A stretch of 64,000 nucleotides of DNA from JABSOG01 sp041583135 (GTDB lineage: Bacteria; Pseudomonadota; Gammaproteobacteria; Enterobacterales; Alteromonadaceae): positions 62,001 through 126,000 of the forward strand of contig JBFHGJ010000004.1 in NCBI GenBank assembly GCA_041583135.1. The letters run 5' to 3'. The position numbers and the translations under genes are program-made. A model generated the notes under the pieces. The model saw only the letters and a program-made list of their open reading frames with translations, was not told the DNA's origin and did not search any database. Shown here piece by piece: positions 7,706 through 15,794 of the stretch; position 1 is the first letter of the stretch; every line of letters starts with the position of its first letter.

Positions 7706-9427
7706 CTAGGGTTTAAATGGTAGCAATTCTTTGATTAACAATTGAACGCTGACCTGCCCTCTAAATTCATTGATATCCAAGGTATAGGCAACCTGCACAT
7801 GGGTAAGTGCGCCGTTTGGCCACAACGACAAATCGCAATTGAAGTAAATGCCATCTAAAGCCATACCACTTGGATGTTGCAACATCACTTTAAGGTGCTT
7901 CTGTGCAACCAAACGCTGCGACACCAAGCGAAAACGCCCCTCAAATACCGGCTCGGGAAAGGCTTGTCCCCACGGGCCACTGGTTTTGAGCAATTGTGCA
8001 AATTCGATATTCATCAGCTCAGGTGGCAACTCTCCATCGGTCAAGATAGTACAAGTGCGTTGTTCTTCTGTAATGATGTCCGCTATCAAACTTTCAAAAG
8101 CCGACTTAAATGCCGCATATTGACTGTGACCAATCGTCAACCCTGCCGCCATCGCGTGGCCACCGAACTTTTTGATCAGCTCGGGATGTTGACCACTGAG
8201 CTGCTCAAAAATATCACGAATATGTAGCCCGGCAATTGAGCGGGCCGAACCTTTCAGCTCACCATTGGCGGTTTGCGCGAACACCGCCGTCGGCCGATGA
8301 TATTGCTCCTTGATGCGCCCGGCTACAATACCAATCACCCCTTCATGCCAGTCGGCCTGATATAGACAAATGGCATCAGGTATTTGCCCTTCCATCGTCA
8401 GGCCATTCAACACCTTTTGTGCTTCGTTTTGCATTCCCTGTTCGATATCACGGCGATCTTTGTTGAGCATATCCAGTTGCTGCGCAATATGCTTGGCCTG
8501 ATTGTGATCGTCAGTGAGCAAACAACTTATCCCCAAACTCATATCATCGAGCCGACCAGCGGCATTAAGCCTTGGGCCGAGGGCAAAACCAAAATCGCTG
8601 GCCACCAGCTTGCTTTGGTCTTTTTTCGCCACTTCAATCATCGCTTTGATGCCGGGACGGCAATGGCCGCTGCGAACGCGCTGGAGACCTTGATGTACCA
8701 AGATACGATTGTTGGCATCTAAAGGCACCACATCAGCCACTGTACCAAGGGCGACCAGATCAAGCAGCTGCGCAATATTAGGCCCTTTATTGTCGGCAAA
8801 ATAGCCTTGATTGCGCATCTCGCTGCGCAGTGCCAGCAGCAGATAAAAGGCAACGCCAACCCCGGCTAAGTGTTTACTGGGAAAATCGCAGCCGAGCTGA
8901 TTGGGATTGATAATGGCATCGGCGTTTGGCAATTGCTCTGCCGGTAGATGGTGATCGGTAATGAGCACTTCGACCCCGGCTTTTTTCGCCACCTCAACGC
9001 CTTTGATACTAGAGATACCGTTATCAACAGTAATGATAAGCTCGGCGCCTTGAGCCACCGTCAACTCTGCCATTTCCGGTGAAAGACCATAACCAAAATC
9101 AAAACGATTAGGCACCAAAAATTCAACCCGGCGAAAGCCAAGCATTTTAAGCCCCAAAATCATCACCGCAGTCGATGTCGCACCATCGGCATCAAAGTCA
9201 CCCACAATCACAATATGCTTGTCGGCGCTCAATGCTTTGAGCAATAGCGCGACTGCCGCCTTCATGCCGCCAAAGCTTTGATAGTTGTGAAGACTAGCAA
9301 CCGTCGTGTTGAGCTCAGTGCTATCGGTTATGCCCCTACTGGCATATATCTGCTTTAGCACAGGATGAATATTATCTGGTAAGAACGAGTCATCGACTCT
9401 GGCTCTGGCAACTATTTGTTTTTGCAT
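7706..9427 (-). CDS. recJ: Single-stranded-DNA-specific 5'-3' exonuclease RecJ
   Basis: Cytoplasmic nuclease for recombination and mismatch repair. The 573 residues contain the DHH phosphoesterase motifs in order: VGDFDADGATSTA, TVDNGISS, ITDHHLPAEQLP, then the DHHA1 part (GHAMAAGLTI) and a C-terminal OB-like domain. The gene is in the conserved dsbC-recJ-prfB-lysS order. The gap to dsbC contains a terminator and a palindromic repeat cluster, so unlike the textbook case recJ may have its own promoter. Confidence 0.97.
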   Translation of the reverse strand: MQKQIVARARVDDSFLPDNIHPVLKQIYASRGITDSTELNTTVASLHNYQSFGGMKAAVALLLKALSADKHIVIVGDFDADGATSTAVMILGLKMLGFRRVEFLVPNRFDFGYGLSPEMAELTVAQGAELIITVDNGISSIKGVEVAKKAGVEVLITDHHLPAEQLPNADAIINPNQLGCDFPSKHLAGVGVAFYLLLALRSEMRNQGYFADNKGPNIAQLLDLVALGTVADVVPLDANNRILVHQGLQRVRSGHCRPGIKAMIEVAKKDQSKLVASDFGFALGPRLNAAGRLDDMSLGISCLLTDDHNQAKHIAQQLDMLNKDRRDIEQGMQNEAQKVLNGLTMEGQIPDAICLYQADWHEGVIGIVAGRIKEQYHRPTAVFAQTANGELKGSARSIAGLHIRDIFEQLSGQHPELIKKFGGHAMAAGLTIGHSQYAAFKSAFESLIADIITEEQRTCTILTDGELPPELMNIEFAQLLKTSGPWGQAFPEPVFEGRFRLVSQRLVAQKHLKVMLQHPSGMALDGIYFNCDLSLWPNGALTHVQVAYTLDINEFRGQVSVQLLIKELLPFKP

Positions 9428-9483
9428 GGTGAGTATCGTTTGGCTCTAAAAAGGCTGGTGCTCAAAATATCCCCCAACTTCAA

Positions 9484-9587
9484 GGTGTCTGACACCAAAT
9501 TTTAAGGTACATAACCGCAAGGTGTCAGACACCAATAAAAGTTTTAGCTTAACTATCAATCGGGTAGCTATTTCGGTGTCTGACACT
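9484..9587. repeat. Cluster of three GGTGTCNGACACC palindromes
   Basis: Three copies of a 13-base palindrome lie at 9484-9496 (GGTGTCTGACACC), 9521-9533 (GGTGTCAGACACC) and 9575-9587 (one end base changed, ...GACACT). The A/T at the centre flips between copies. The spacer between the last two (AGCTTAACTATCAATCG) is found inverted, with one mismatch, between two more copies near 60.55 kb. This pattern points to a dispersed REP/MITE-like element rather than an operator. A 60-codon open frame through it is an artefact. Confidence 0.8.
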
Positions 9588-9628
9588 AAAATTTTTGGTA
9601 CAAATTCCTGACCGAGGGTTGAGATCAA

Positions 9629-9651
9629 AAAAGGCTGCGAAGCAGCCTTTT
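9629..9651 (-). terminator. Rho-independent terminator of dsbC
   Basis: On the minus strand the sequence reads AAAAGGCTGC, a three-base loop, then GCAGCCTTTTTT. The 10-bp stem followed by a T-run lies 26 bp after the dsbC stop codon. Confidence 0.85.
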
Positions 9652-9676
9652 GTTTGCAAGGTTGTAAGCTAAACCA

Positions 9677-10426
9677 TTACTGCGTAGATAGCAATGTTTG
9701 TAGCAATTGATGTGGGTCTTGGTAGCCAGGGATCATCACGCCGTCGTCAAGCATAATGGCAGGAGTACCAGAAACACCGACTTTGACACCCAAAGCATAT
9801 TGTTCGGCAATCGGCGCATCACACATCGCCACTTTGGAGGTATCTAAGCGCTCGCCCGATTTGGCATCGGTCATGGCTTTTTGCTGGTCTTTGGCACACC
9901 AAATGGCTTTTAACTGTTCAAAGGTCGGGCCTTGAACGCCACTTCGTGGAAATGCCATATAACGAACCGTAATGCCTAAGTCGTTGTACGCCTGCATTTG
10001 CGAATGCAGCTTGCGGCAATAACCACAGCTGGTGTCGGTAAATACGGTCACTTTGTATTTTTCATCTTTGGCAGGAAACACGATCATCGAGTTTTCAAAC
10101 TGTTTCATGCCATCTAAACGCACCTTGGCCAATGCGCCCTCAGTCACATTGACAGGACCTTTCTCTGTCAGTTGGTACATCTTACCGTGGATCAACATAT
10201 CGCCATCGGCACCGACATAAAACAAGCCTTGATTAGTGATCACCTGATAAACGTTTTTGGCCGGAGATTCACTGATGTCCGTTACTTCAAAGTTGAGTCT
10301 TTTAAGATTGGCCTTAATCGTCGCGTGAACGCCTTTGTCTTGAGATTGAGTGGCAGGGGCCTTAGCGGGCTCAGACGCAAACACGGATAGGGATAAAATG
10401 CCGAGAGCGGCAATGATAGCTTTCAT
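9677..10426 (-). CDS. dsbC: Thiol:disulfide interchange protein / disulfide isomerase DsbC
   Basis: Periplasmic disulfide isomerase kept reduced by DsbD. The 249 residues start with a signal peptide (MKAIIAALGILSLSVFA), followed by the N-terminal dimerisation domain (about 30-95) and a thioredoxin fold with the active site C134-G-Y-C137 and the cis-Pro region (SGTPAIML). A second cysteine pair (IWCAKD...AMCDAP) matches the structural disulfide of DsbC. It has its own terminator, and xerD lies 330 bp upstream. Confidence 0.95.
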   Translation of the reverse strand: MKAIIAALGILSLSVFASEPAKAPATQSQDKGVHATIKANLKRLNFEVTDISESPAKNVYQVITNQGLFYVGADGDMLIHGKMYQLTEKGPVNVTEGALAKVRLDGMKQFENSMIVFPAKDEKYKVTVFTDTSCGYCRKLHSQMQAYNDLGITVRYMAFPRSGVQGPTFEQLKAIWCAKDQQKAMTDAKSGERLDTSKVAMCDAPIAEQYALGVKVGVSGTPAIMLDDGVMIPGYQDPHQLLQTLLSTQ

Positions 10427-10756
10427 AGATTTAGATTCTCTTTTATCGTCAAATGCTCAAAAAACATACTCTTATTAGACCGTTTTGATGATAAAAAACT
10501 TTCAGAACATAGTCAATTAAGTTTGTTTCAGATACCAGAATAATTGTTATTAAGTTGTTAACTATACCGACTAGCCAGTCAACATGCAAGACGCCAAAAG
10601 CATTCGCTGGTTGCGCTGCCGCCCCCGTTAGCCCTCACAATGCCCGTCATCTTGCGCGCCTTTAGACCGCTCGCCCCCTAGCCGCCGCTCAAACTCCAGC
10701 GCCGACAGATGAACATGTTACAAATTATTCTTTGTCGATTTAGGCCACCGACCGCT
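10427..10756. other. 330-bp intergenic region with a GC-rich patch
   Basis: No gene was found between dsbC and xerD. The dsbC-proximal half is AT-rich and probably carries the dsbC promoter. From about 10605 to 10700 the composition changes to strongly C-rich on the plus strand, with a loose direct repeat CGCCCCCGTTAGCC (10620-10633) and CGCCCCCTAGCC (10672-10683). I cannot assign a function. Confidence 0.6.
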
Positions 10757-11638
10757 TTAACTTCTAGGGTGATGCTGGGCATGTATCGATTTGAGTCGTT
10801 CTTTTACCACATGTGTATAAATCTGCGTGGTAGACAGATCAGAATGCCCCAACAACAGCTGCACAACCCTTAAGTCAGCACCATGATTGAGCAAGTGAGT
10901 AGCGAAGGCATGACGCAAAGTATGTGGCGACAGGGCCTTTTTGATCCCCGCCCGCTTAGCATAAAACTTGATCCGATGCCAAAAGGTTTGTCGCGTCATC
11001 TCCACACCGCGATTGGATGGAAACACCACCTCGGACTGTGTTTTCAACAAGACACCACGGCCTTGCTTTTTAAACCGCTCAATCCAATAGTCGGCCTCCT
11101 GCCCCATCGGCACCAGACGCTCTTTATTGCCTTTACCAAAAACCCGGATCACCCCTTGGCGCTGATTGATGTTCTCAAGCTTAAGCCCAACCAACTCCGA
11201 CACCCGTAAACCGGTGGCATACAACAATTCCAGCATGGCTTTGTCTCTTAGCTCAAGAGGCTCGTCGATATTCGGCTCGCTAAGCAAAGCATCAACATCT
11301 TTTTCGGTGAGGGTTTTCGGCAAAGGATTTTCCAGCTTCGGCAGTGCAATGAGTTGCATCGGATTGTCGTTAATCGACTTTTGCGCCTGTAAATAACCAT
11401 AAAACCGCCGCATGGAGCTAATGGCTCTGGCCGTACTGCGAGCCTTTAAACCTTGCTCGCGACGAAACGATAGGTAGTTTTCAACACTCTCTCTTGAAAT
11501 CTCCAGCACCGAATCCCCTTGGGCCAAAGCAAACTGTTCGAACTTAAGCAGATCGGTGCGATAGGCACTGATGGTGTTGTCGCTTAAGCCGTGCTCCCAA
11601 GCCAAATTGTCTAAAAACTGCTGTATTGACGCGTTCAT
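10757..11638 (-). CDS. xerD: Tyrosine recombinase XerD
   Basis: Site-specific recombinase that acts with XerC at dif to resolve chromosome dimers. The 293 residues have an N-terminal SAM-like core-binding domain (1-85) and a catalytic domain with the family residues: Arg in ATGLRVSELVGL, the HTLRHAFATHLL box, LLGHSDLSTTQIYTHV with its His and the catalytic Tyr. It is divergent from fldB, as in E. coli. I prefer XerD to XerC because of this dsbC/fldB context. Confidence 0.95.
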   Translation of the reverse strand: MNASIQQFLDNLAWEHGLSDNTISAYRTDLLKFEQFALAQGDSVLEISRESVENYLSFRREQGLKARSTARAISSMRRFYGYLQAQKSINDNPMQLIALPKLENPLPKTLTEKDVDALLSEPNIDEPLELRDKAMLELLYATGLRVSELVGLKLENINQRQGVIRVFGKGNKERLVPMGQEADYWIERFKKQGRGVLLKTQSEVVFPSNRGVEMTRQTFWHRIKFYAKRAGIKKALSPHTLRHAFATHLLNHGADLRVVQLLLGHSDLSTTQIYTHVVKERLKSIHAQHHPRS

Positions 11639-11711
11639 GATTCAGCCTGCCGCTATTGTCTGCTACACTAATGCGCTTTAATAAATAGCATACTTAGGTG
11701 ATGAAATCCCA

Positions 11712-12224
11712 ATGAAAATTGGCTTGTTTTACGGCTCGACCACCTGTTATACCGAAATCGCGGCAGAAAAAATCGCCAAAGCAATCGGTCAAGAGATTGT
11801 CGATATGTTCAATATCAAAGACACCGCCCTCGATAAGATGGCCGATTACGACATTTTGATCTTTGGGATCTCAACGTGGGACTTTGGTGAACTGCAAGAA
11901 GACTGGGAAGCAAAGTGGGATGATATCGACAATATCGACTTAAGCGGTAAGGTTGTTGCATTGTTTGGTCTTGGCGATCAGGTCGGTTATACCGAATGGT
12001 TCCAAGATGCACTGGGCATGCTGCACGACAAAGCCGTGCTGCAAGGCGCCATCATTATCGGCCACTGGCCCAACGAAGGCTATGAATTTGAAAAATCTCG
12101 CGCCCTCACCGAAGATAAAACCCACTTTTTTGGTTTGGCACTAGACGATGAAAGCCAATATGAGCGCTCTGATGAGCGTATCGAACAGTGGTGTAACGGG
12201 CTAAAACAGACCTTGGAAATATAG
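11712..12224 (+). CDS. fldB: Flavodoxin, FldB type
   Basis: Small FMN electron carrier (170 residues). The FMN phosphate loop is FYGSTTCYTE at the N-terminus. The isoalloxazine loops are GISTWDFGELQEDWE and FGLGDQVGYTEWF, with the long-chain flavodoxin insertion. Position next to xerD and the C in the phosphate loop fit FldB rather than FldA. It appears monocistronic. Confidence 0.93.
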   Translation: MKIGLFYGSTTCYTEIAAEKIAKAIGQEIVDMFNIKDTALDKMADYDILIFGISTWDFGELQEDWEAKWDDIDNIDLSGKVVALFGLGDQVGYTEWFQDALGMLHDKAVLQGAIIIGHWPNEGYEFEKSRALTEDKTHFFGLALDDESQYERSDERIEQWCNGLKQTLEI

Positions 12225-12267
12225 CGGAGCACCTTGCCCCGCTTCAATATGGCATTGACCGGCAGGG

Positions 12268-13002
12268 TTATTTCAGCGCAGATGCCACTTCTAAGGTTTC
12301 AAACCAGTTGACAAAAGCGTCAACATGCTCGCCTTTGAAGATCCGACCGTGTTGCGGCATCATCATTTCAACATCCATATTGCGGATACGCTTACACCAG
12401 TCGTTTTTGGCTTGATTTGACGGCATCCAGCGCTGATGGAACATCTTCATCGCCGGGATATGCTCTTTAAAGTCTTTAACGTATAAGGGCGCACTCTTAT
12501 CTTCAAGGGCTGCGCCTATATCGCCACTCATTAAGATTTTGGCCTGTGGATCATATACATTAAAGTTACCTGAACTGTGCAGGTAGTGGGCCGGAATAAA
12601 GTTAAGAGAAATACTGCCCAATTGCATTGTAGAACCAGAATCGGGAATAGGCACAAATTCAATGTTATCCATGCCAAAGTGACGGATAAACCCTTCCCAT
12701 AACCATGGCGAATATAACTTGGCATTGACCAAGGTCTTATCCCAAAAGCCCAAAGAAGAAATAATGTCAGGGTCTTGGTGCGAAGCAAACAGATACTTGA
12801 TCTGTTCAAGTTCAACATACTTCAATATTGATGAGAGCATCGGCGCAAACAACTCAACCCCACCGGGGTCTAGAACAATCGCCTCATCACCTGAGATGAT
12901 CATATACTGATTGGTGTCGATGATCTTATCCGGGCAATCGGGATCTCGGCCAAACATAACCCACTTATGCGTAGGTCCTTCGTATATCACTTCTGAATGC
13001 AT
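12268..13002 (-). CDS. Di-iron metallo-beta-lactamase-fold protein (ODP-like oxygen/redox sensor)
   Basis: Soluble 244-residue protein with the MBL/flavodiiron iron-binding half but no flavodoxin domain. Candidate metal ligands are H75, D77 and D79 in SHQDPDI, H139 in FIPAHYLHSSGNF, D161 in MSGDIG and H218 in MPQHGR. In flavodiiron proteins the first motif is HxExDH; here isoleucine takes the last His place, as in the oxygen-binding di-iron protein (ODP) group. ODP from Treponema denticola is known to act as an Fe/O2 sensor in chemotaxis. The neighbour 36 bp upstream encodes an MCP-tip-like protein, which supports a signalling rather than hydrolytic role. Family call is good; function is inferred. 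Confidence 0.75.
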   Translation of the reverse strand: MHSEVIYEGPTHKWVMFGRDPDCPDKIIDTNQYMIISGDEAIVLDPGGVELFAPMLSSILKYVELEQIKYLFASHQDPDIISSLGFWDKTLVNAKLYSPWLWEGFIRHFGMDNIEFVPIPDSGSTMQLGSISLNFIPAHYLHSSGNFNVYDPQAKILMSGDIGAALEDKSAPLYVKDFKEHIPAMKMFHQRWMPSNQAKNDWCKRIRNMDVEMMMPQHGRIFKGEHVDAFVNWFETLEVASALK

Positions 13003-13038
13003 TTACACGCTACCTTATTGTTCTGACTGAATTTAACC

Positions 13039-13641
13039 TTAATACTCACGCAGCCAATGAAAACTCTTGTTGACACAATTCATGATGGTGCCTGACGCCA
13101 CGGCGATATTTTCAGCCACAGAATCGAGATTATCTTTATATTCTTCGGCCCTAGCCGCTTCGACTTTTGACGTTGCGGCAATAAAGCCTGATGCCCGCAT
13201 TTGGGTTTGAATGGTCTCAAGTAGAGACTCTAAGTTACGCACCAGCTTTTCACATTCGATATCGCACGTTCTGGCAGTCTCTTGCGTTTGGTCGTATAGC
13301 TCGGTAAAGACCTGAGACTGTTCCAGCTCGTGGTTGCGCATCTTGACATGGTCTAGGCGGCGTAAAAATTCTTTGTAGTTGGAGCTGTTCATCGCAACCT
13401 TGGCAAAATGCAGCGACTGCTCATTGATCTCGTTGGCGCATTCTATGGTCAGACTGGCAAACTCATCGATAAAGTCAGTGATCACCTTAAAGCCCATGGC
13501 TTTTTCACCGGCTCTGATAGCGATGGCCCGGGCGTTTTTTGCCGTCAACGATAATTTCTTGGCTTCCTGTTGTGCCACCGACAAAATGGCCGAAATATTG
13601 GCGGCCACGATAAACACCTGAATACTGTTTTGATTTGCCAT
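13039..13641 (-). CDS. Soluble MCP signalling-tip-like helical protein
   Basis: About 200 residues, entirely helical, with no membrane segment. Near the N-terminus it has a version of the chemoreceptor hairpin tip: LSLTAKNARAIAIRAGEKAMGFKVITDFIDEFA, in which the N of LLALNAAIEAARAGE and the RAGE..GF..I motif remain but the IEAA part is changed. The rest resembles receptor coiled coil. I chose ATG 13641 over the ATG at 13671 because the latter sits on the trmN6 stop and would add ten residues that do not fit. It probably forms an operon with the ODP-like gene and may couple that sensor to CheW/CheA. Not a recognised named family. Confidence 0.65.
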   Translation of the reverse strand: MANQNSIQVFIVAANISAILSVAQQEAKKLSLTAKNARAIAIRAGEKAMGFKVITDFIDEFASLTIECANEINEQSLHFAKVAMNSSNYKEFLRRLDHVKMRNHELEQSQVFTELYDQTQETARTCDIECEKLVRNLESLLETIQTQMRASGFIAATSKVEAARAEEYKDNLDSVAENIAVASGTIMNCVNKSFHWLREY

Positions 13642-13670
13642 TAATGATCCCGAGTCTATTGTTCTTGGCA

Positions 13671-14393
13671 CTATCTATTTAAGTAGAAATTTTGTGTTAA
13701 CGCAATGAATTGACTCGAATACTGATTGTTTTCGTCATAAACGTCAACATCGCTTTGTGCGACGTGTAACGTTTCAACTTTACCATAACAGGCGATATGT
13801 CTGTGTACCGGCTTACCATATTTGGTGTGTACTTTTATGCGCTTATGCAGATATAACCCGGCCTGATTTGCACAGCGTATAAATGCCGCTTCGGCATCGA
13901 CCGGCAAGATAAGCCAAAATTGCCCATTGTCACTGAGTAGCCGGGCTACCTGTTGCGCCAATTGTTCTTTGCTCAAGCTGCAATCATGACGAGCGGTATG
14001 CCGCGCTTGATTTGGCGAGGCTAAAGCATCAGTAAAATAAGGTGGGTTTGAAATAATCAAATCAAACGGCTCGTTCACCTCAAACCGGTTAATGTCGCTA
14101 TGACACAGGGCAATGCGCTCAGCCCAAGGCGATTGCGCCACGTTTTGCAGCGCTTGCTCGTAGGCTGCTTGGTCTAATTCAACCCCTAAAACTGTCCAAT
14201 TGTCGCTTTGTGGCGCTTGTTCCGCCAATCGTTGAGCCACAATAAGACACAACAACCCACTCCCGCAGCCGATGTCCAACACCCGCTCAGGCGCCGCAAT
14301 ATCCGCCGCACAACCGAGTAAAACCGAGTCCGTGCCGACCTTCATACCGCAACGATCATCATCGACATGAAAATGTTTGAAGGTAAATCCCAT
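13671..14393 (-). CDS. trmN6: tRNA1(Val) (adenine(37)-N6)-methyltransferase
   Basis: SAM-dependent enzyme that makes m6A37 in tRNA-Val1 (E. coli yfiC/trmN6). The 240 residues have motif I (VLDIGCGSGLLCLI) and the catalytic NPPY motif (LIISNPPYF) of N6-adenine methyltransferases, and the N-terminal FTFKHFHVDDDRCGMKVGTDSVLLG signature is characteristic. It is divergent from srmB, the same arrangement as in E. coli. Confidence 0.95.
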   Translation of the reverse strand: MGFTFKHFHVDDDRCGMKVGTDSVLLGCAADIAAPERVLDIGCGSGLLCLIVAQRLAEQAPQSDNWTVLGVELDQAAYEQALQNVAQSPWAERIALCHSDINRFEVNEPFDLIISNPPYFTDALASPNQARHTARHDCSLSKEQLAQQVARLLSDNGQFWLILPVDAEAAFIRCANQAGLYLHKRIKVHTKYGKPVHRHIACYGKVETLHVAQSDVDVYDENNQYSSQFIALTQNFYLNR

Positions 14394-14425
14394 AAGTTTA
14401 GATTTTTCTATAGGTGTGATTTGGT

Positions 14426-14431
14426 TATAAT
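14426..14431 (+). promoter_or_regulatory. Putative -10 element of srmB
   Basis: TATAAT preceded by GGT lies 33 bp before the srmB start. The -35 region is poor, so this may depend on the extended -10. The same GGTTATAAT string occurs before the lipoprotein gene at 22087. Confidence 0.45.
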
Positions 14432-14463
14432 AGCGCTAATTTTTATTTGCGAAAGCCATTTTC

Positions 14464-15747
14464 ATGTTTGAAGAGTTAGATCTTGATCCGAGCCTGATCA
14501 ACGCCGTTGCCGAAATGGGTTTTACCAAACCCACCAGCATACAGGCTCAGGCCATCCCACTAGTATTGCAAGGCCGTGACGTCTTAGCCTGTGCCCCAAC
14601 AGGTACAGGCAAAACTGCCGCCTTTTTACTGCCTGCACTACAACACCTACTGGATTTTCCAAGACGCAACCCGGGCTTTGCCCGTATCTTGGTCATGACC
14701 CCAACTCGCGAGTTGGCCTATCAGATTTACGAACAAACCCAGCTGTTTGCCCGTTTCAACAATTTCCGCATCGGTGTGATCACCGGTGGCATCAATTATG
14801 GTAGCCACAAAGATATCCTAGAAAAGAACAATGATATCCTCATCGCCACGCCGGGGCGCTTGATGGACTACATGGACAATGACGAATTTCACGCCGAAGA
14901 CGTCGAAATACTGGTTATCGATGAAGCCGACCGAATGTTGGATATGGGCTTTATCAAAGAGATGCGCCGCATTACCGAACAAGCCCGCAACCGCCGTCAA
15001 AGCCTATTGTTCTCTGCAACCCTTGAAGGCCGCTCATTGGAGCGCTTTGCCGATGAATTGCTCAAAGACCCGCAGCGAATTGAAACCGAGCCTTCGTTAA
15101 AAGAGCGCGGTAAAATCATCCAGTGGATCCACGTTGCCGACGATGATGCCCATAAATTCGCCCTATTACGTGCCATTTTAGAGGCAGAAGATTGTCATAA
15201 GGCGATTGTGTTTGTCCGCACCCGCGAAAAAGTGCAAAACCTCTCCGGGCGCTTGCAGTCAATCGACATTCGCGCCGGCTGGCTAGAAGGCGAAATGCCG
15301 CAAGACAAGCGCAATAAAGCCATCAGTAAGTTCAGCAACGGCTATGTCAAAGTGTTGGTGGCCACCGATGTTGCCGCCCGTGGTTTGGATATCGACGATA
15401 TCACCCATGTGATCAACTACGACATGCCGCGTACCGCCGATGTTTACGTTCATCGTATCGGCCGCACCGCCCGCGCCGGTAAAAAAGGCACCGCCATCTC
15501 TTTGGTTGAAGCCCATGACGTGTTGATGGTGAAAAAGATTGAGAACTACGTCAAACACCCATTGCGTAGACGGGTTATCGAAGGTTTGAAACCACGCTTT
15601 AAAGAAGCTCGCATTCCGGCGAAAAAGCGCAAGCCCGAGGTTAAACTGACCAAGAAGCAGCTAAAAGGTAAGTTGAAAAAGCAGCGAAAGAAAGCAGAAA
15701 AACGTCAGGCCAACAATAAGCCGGACAACAACCAGCCAATCTCATAA
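14464..15747 (+). CDS. srmB: ATP-dependent RNA helicase SrmB
   Basis: DEAD-box helicase that assists assembly of the large ribosomal subunit. The 427 residues show the Q motif (FTKPTSIQAQAIP), motif I (APTGTGKTAAF), Ia (PTRELA), II (VIDEADRMLDMGF), III (SAT), V (VATDVAARGLDI) and VI (HRIGRTARAG). The C-terminal tail is basic (KKRKPEVKLTKKQLKGKLKK), typical for SrmB. Divergence from trmN6 supports SrmB over other DEAD-box paralogues. A strong terminator follows. Confidence 0.93.
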   Translation: MFEELDLDPSLINAVAEMGFTKPTSIQAQAIPLVLQGRDVLACAPTGTGKTAAFLLPALQHLLDFPRRNPGFARILVMTPTRELAYQIYEQTQLFARFNNFRIGVITGGINYGSHKDILEKNNDILIATPGRLMDYMDNDEFHAEDVEILVIDEADRMLDMGFIKEMRRITEQARNRRQSLLFSATLEGRSLERFADELLKDPQRIETEPSLKERGKIIQWIHVADDDAHKFALLRAILEAEDCHKAIVFVRTREKVQNLSGRLQSIDIRAGWLEGEMPQDKRNKAISKFSNGYVKVLVATDVAARGLDIDDITHVINYDMPRTADVYVHRIGRTARAGKKGTAISLVEAHDVLMVKKIENYVKHPLRRRVIEGLKPRFKEARIPAKKRKPEVKLTKKQLKGKLKKQRKKAEKRQANNKPDNNQPIS

Positions 15748-15750
15748 AAC

Positions 15751-15775
15751 TGCGGGCTTGTCGCCCGCATTTTTT
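15751..15775 (+). terminator. Rho-independent terminator of srmB
   Basis: TGCGGGC and GCCCGCA form a 7-bp stem with a five-base loop, followed directly by a run of six T. It starts 4 bp after the srmB stop codon. Confidence 0.9.
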
Positions 15776-15794
15776 ATGCTTGCTTCTCGCTGGG

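Noticed and set aside
9446..9628. 60-codon minus-strand open frame
   Set aside because: It runs through the palindromic repeat cluster, has no ribosome-binding site and no recognisable protein features.
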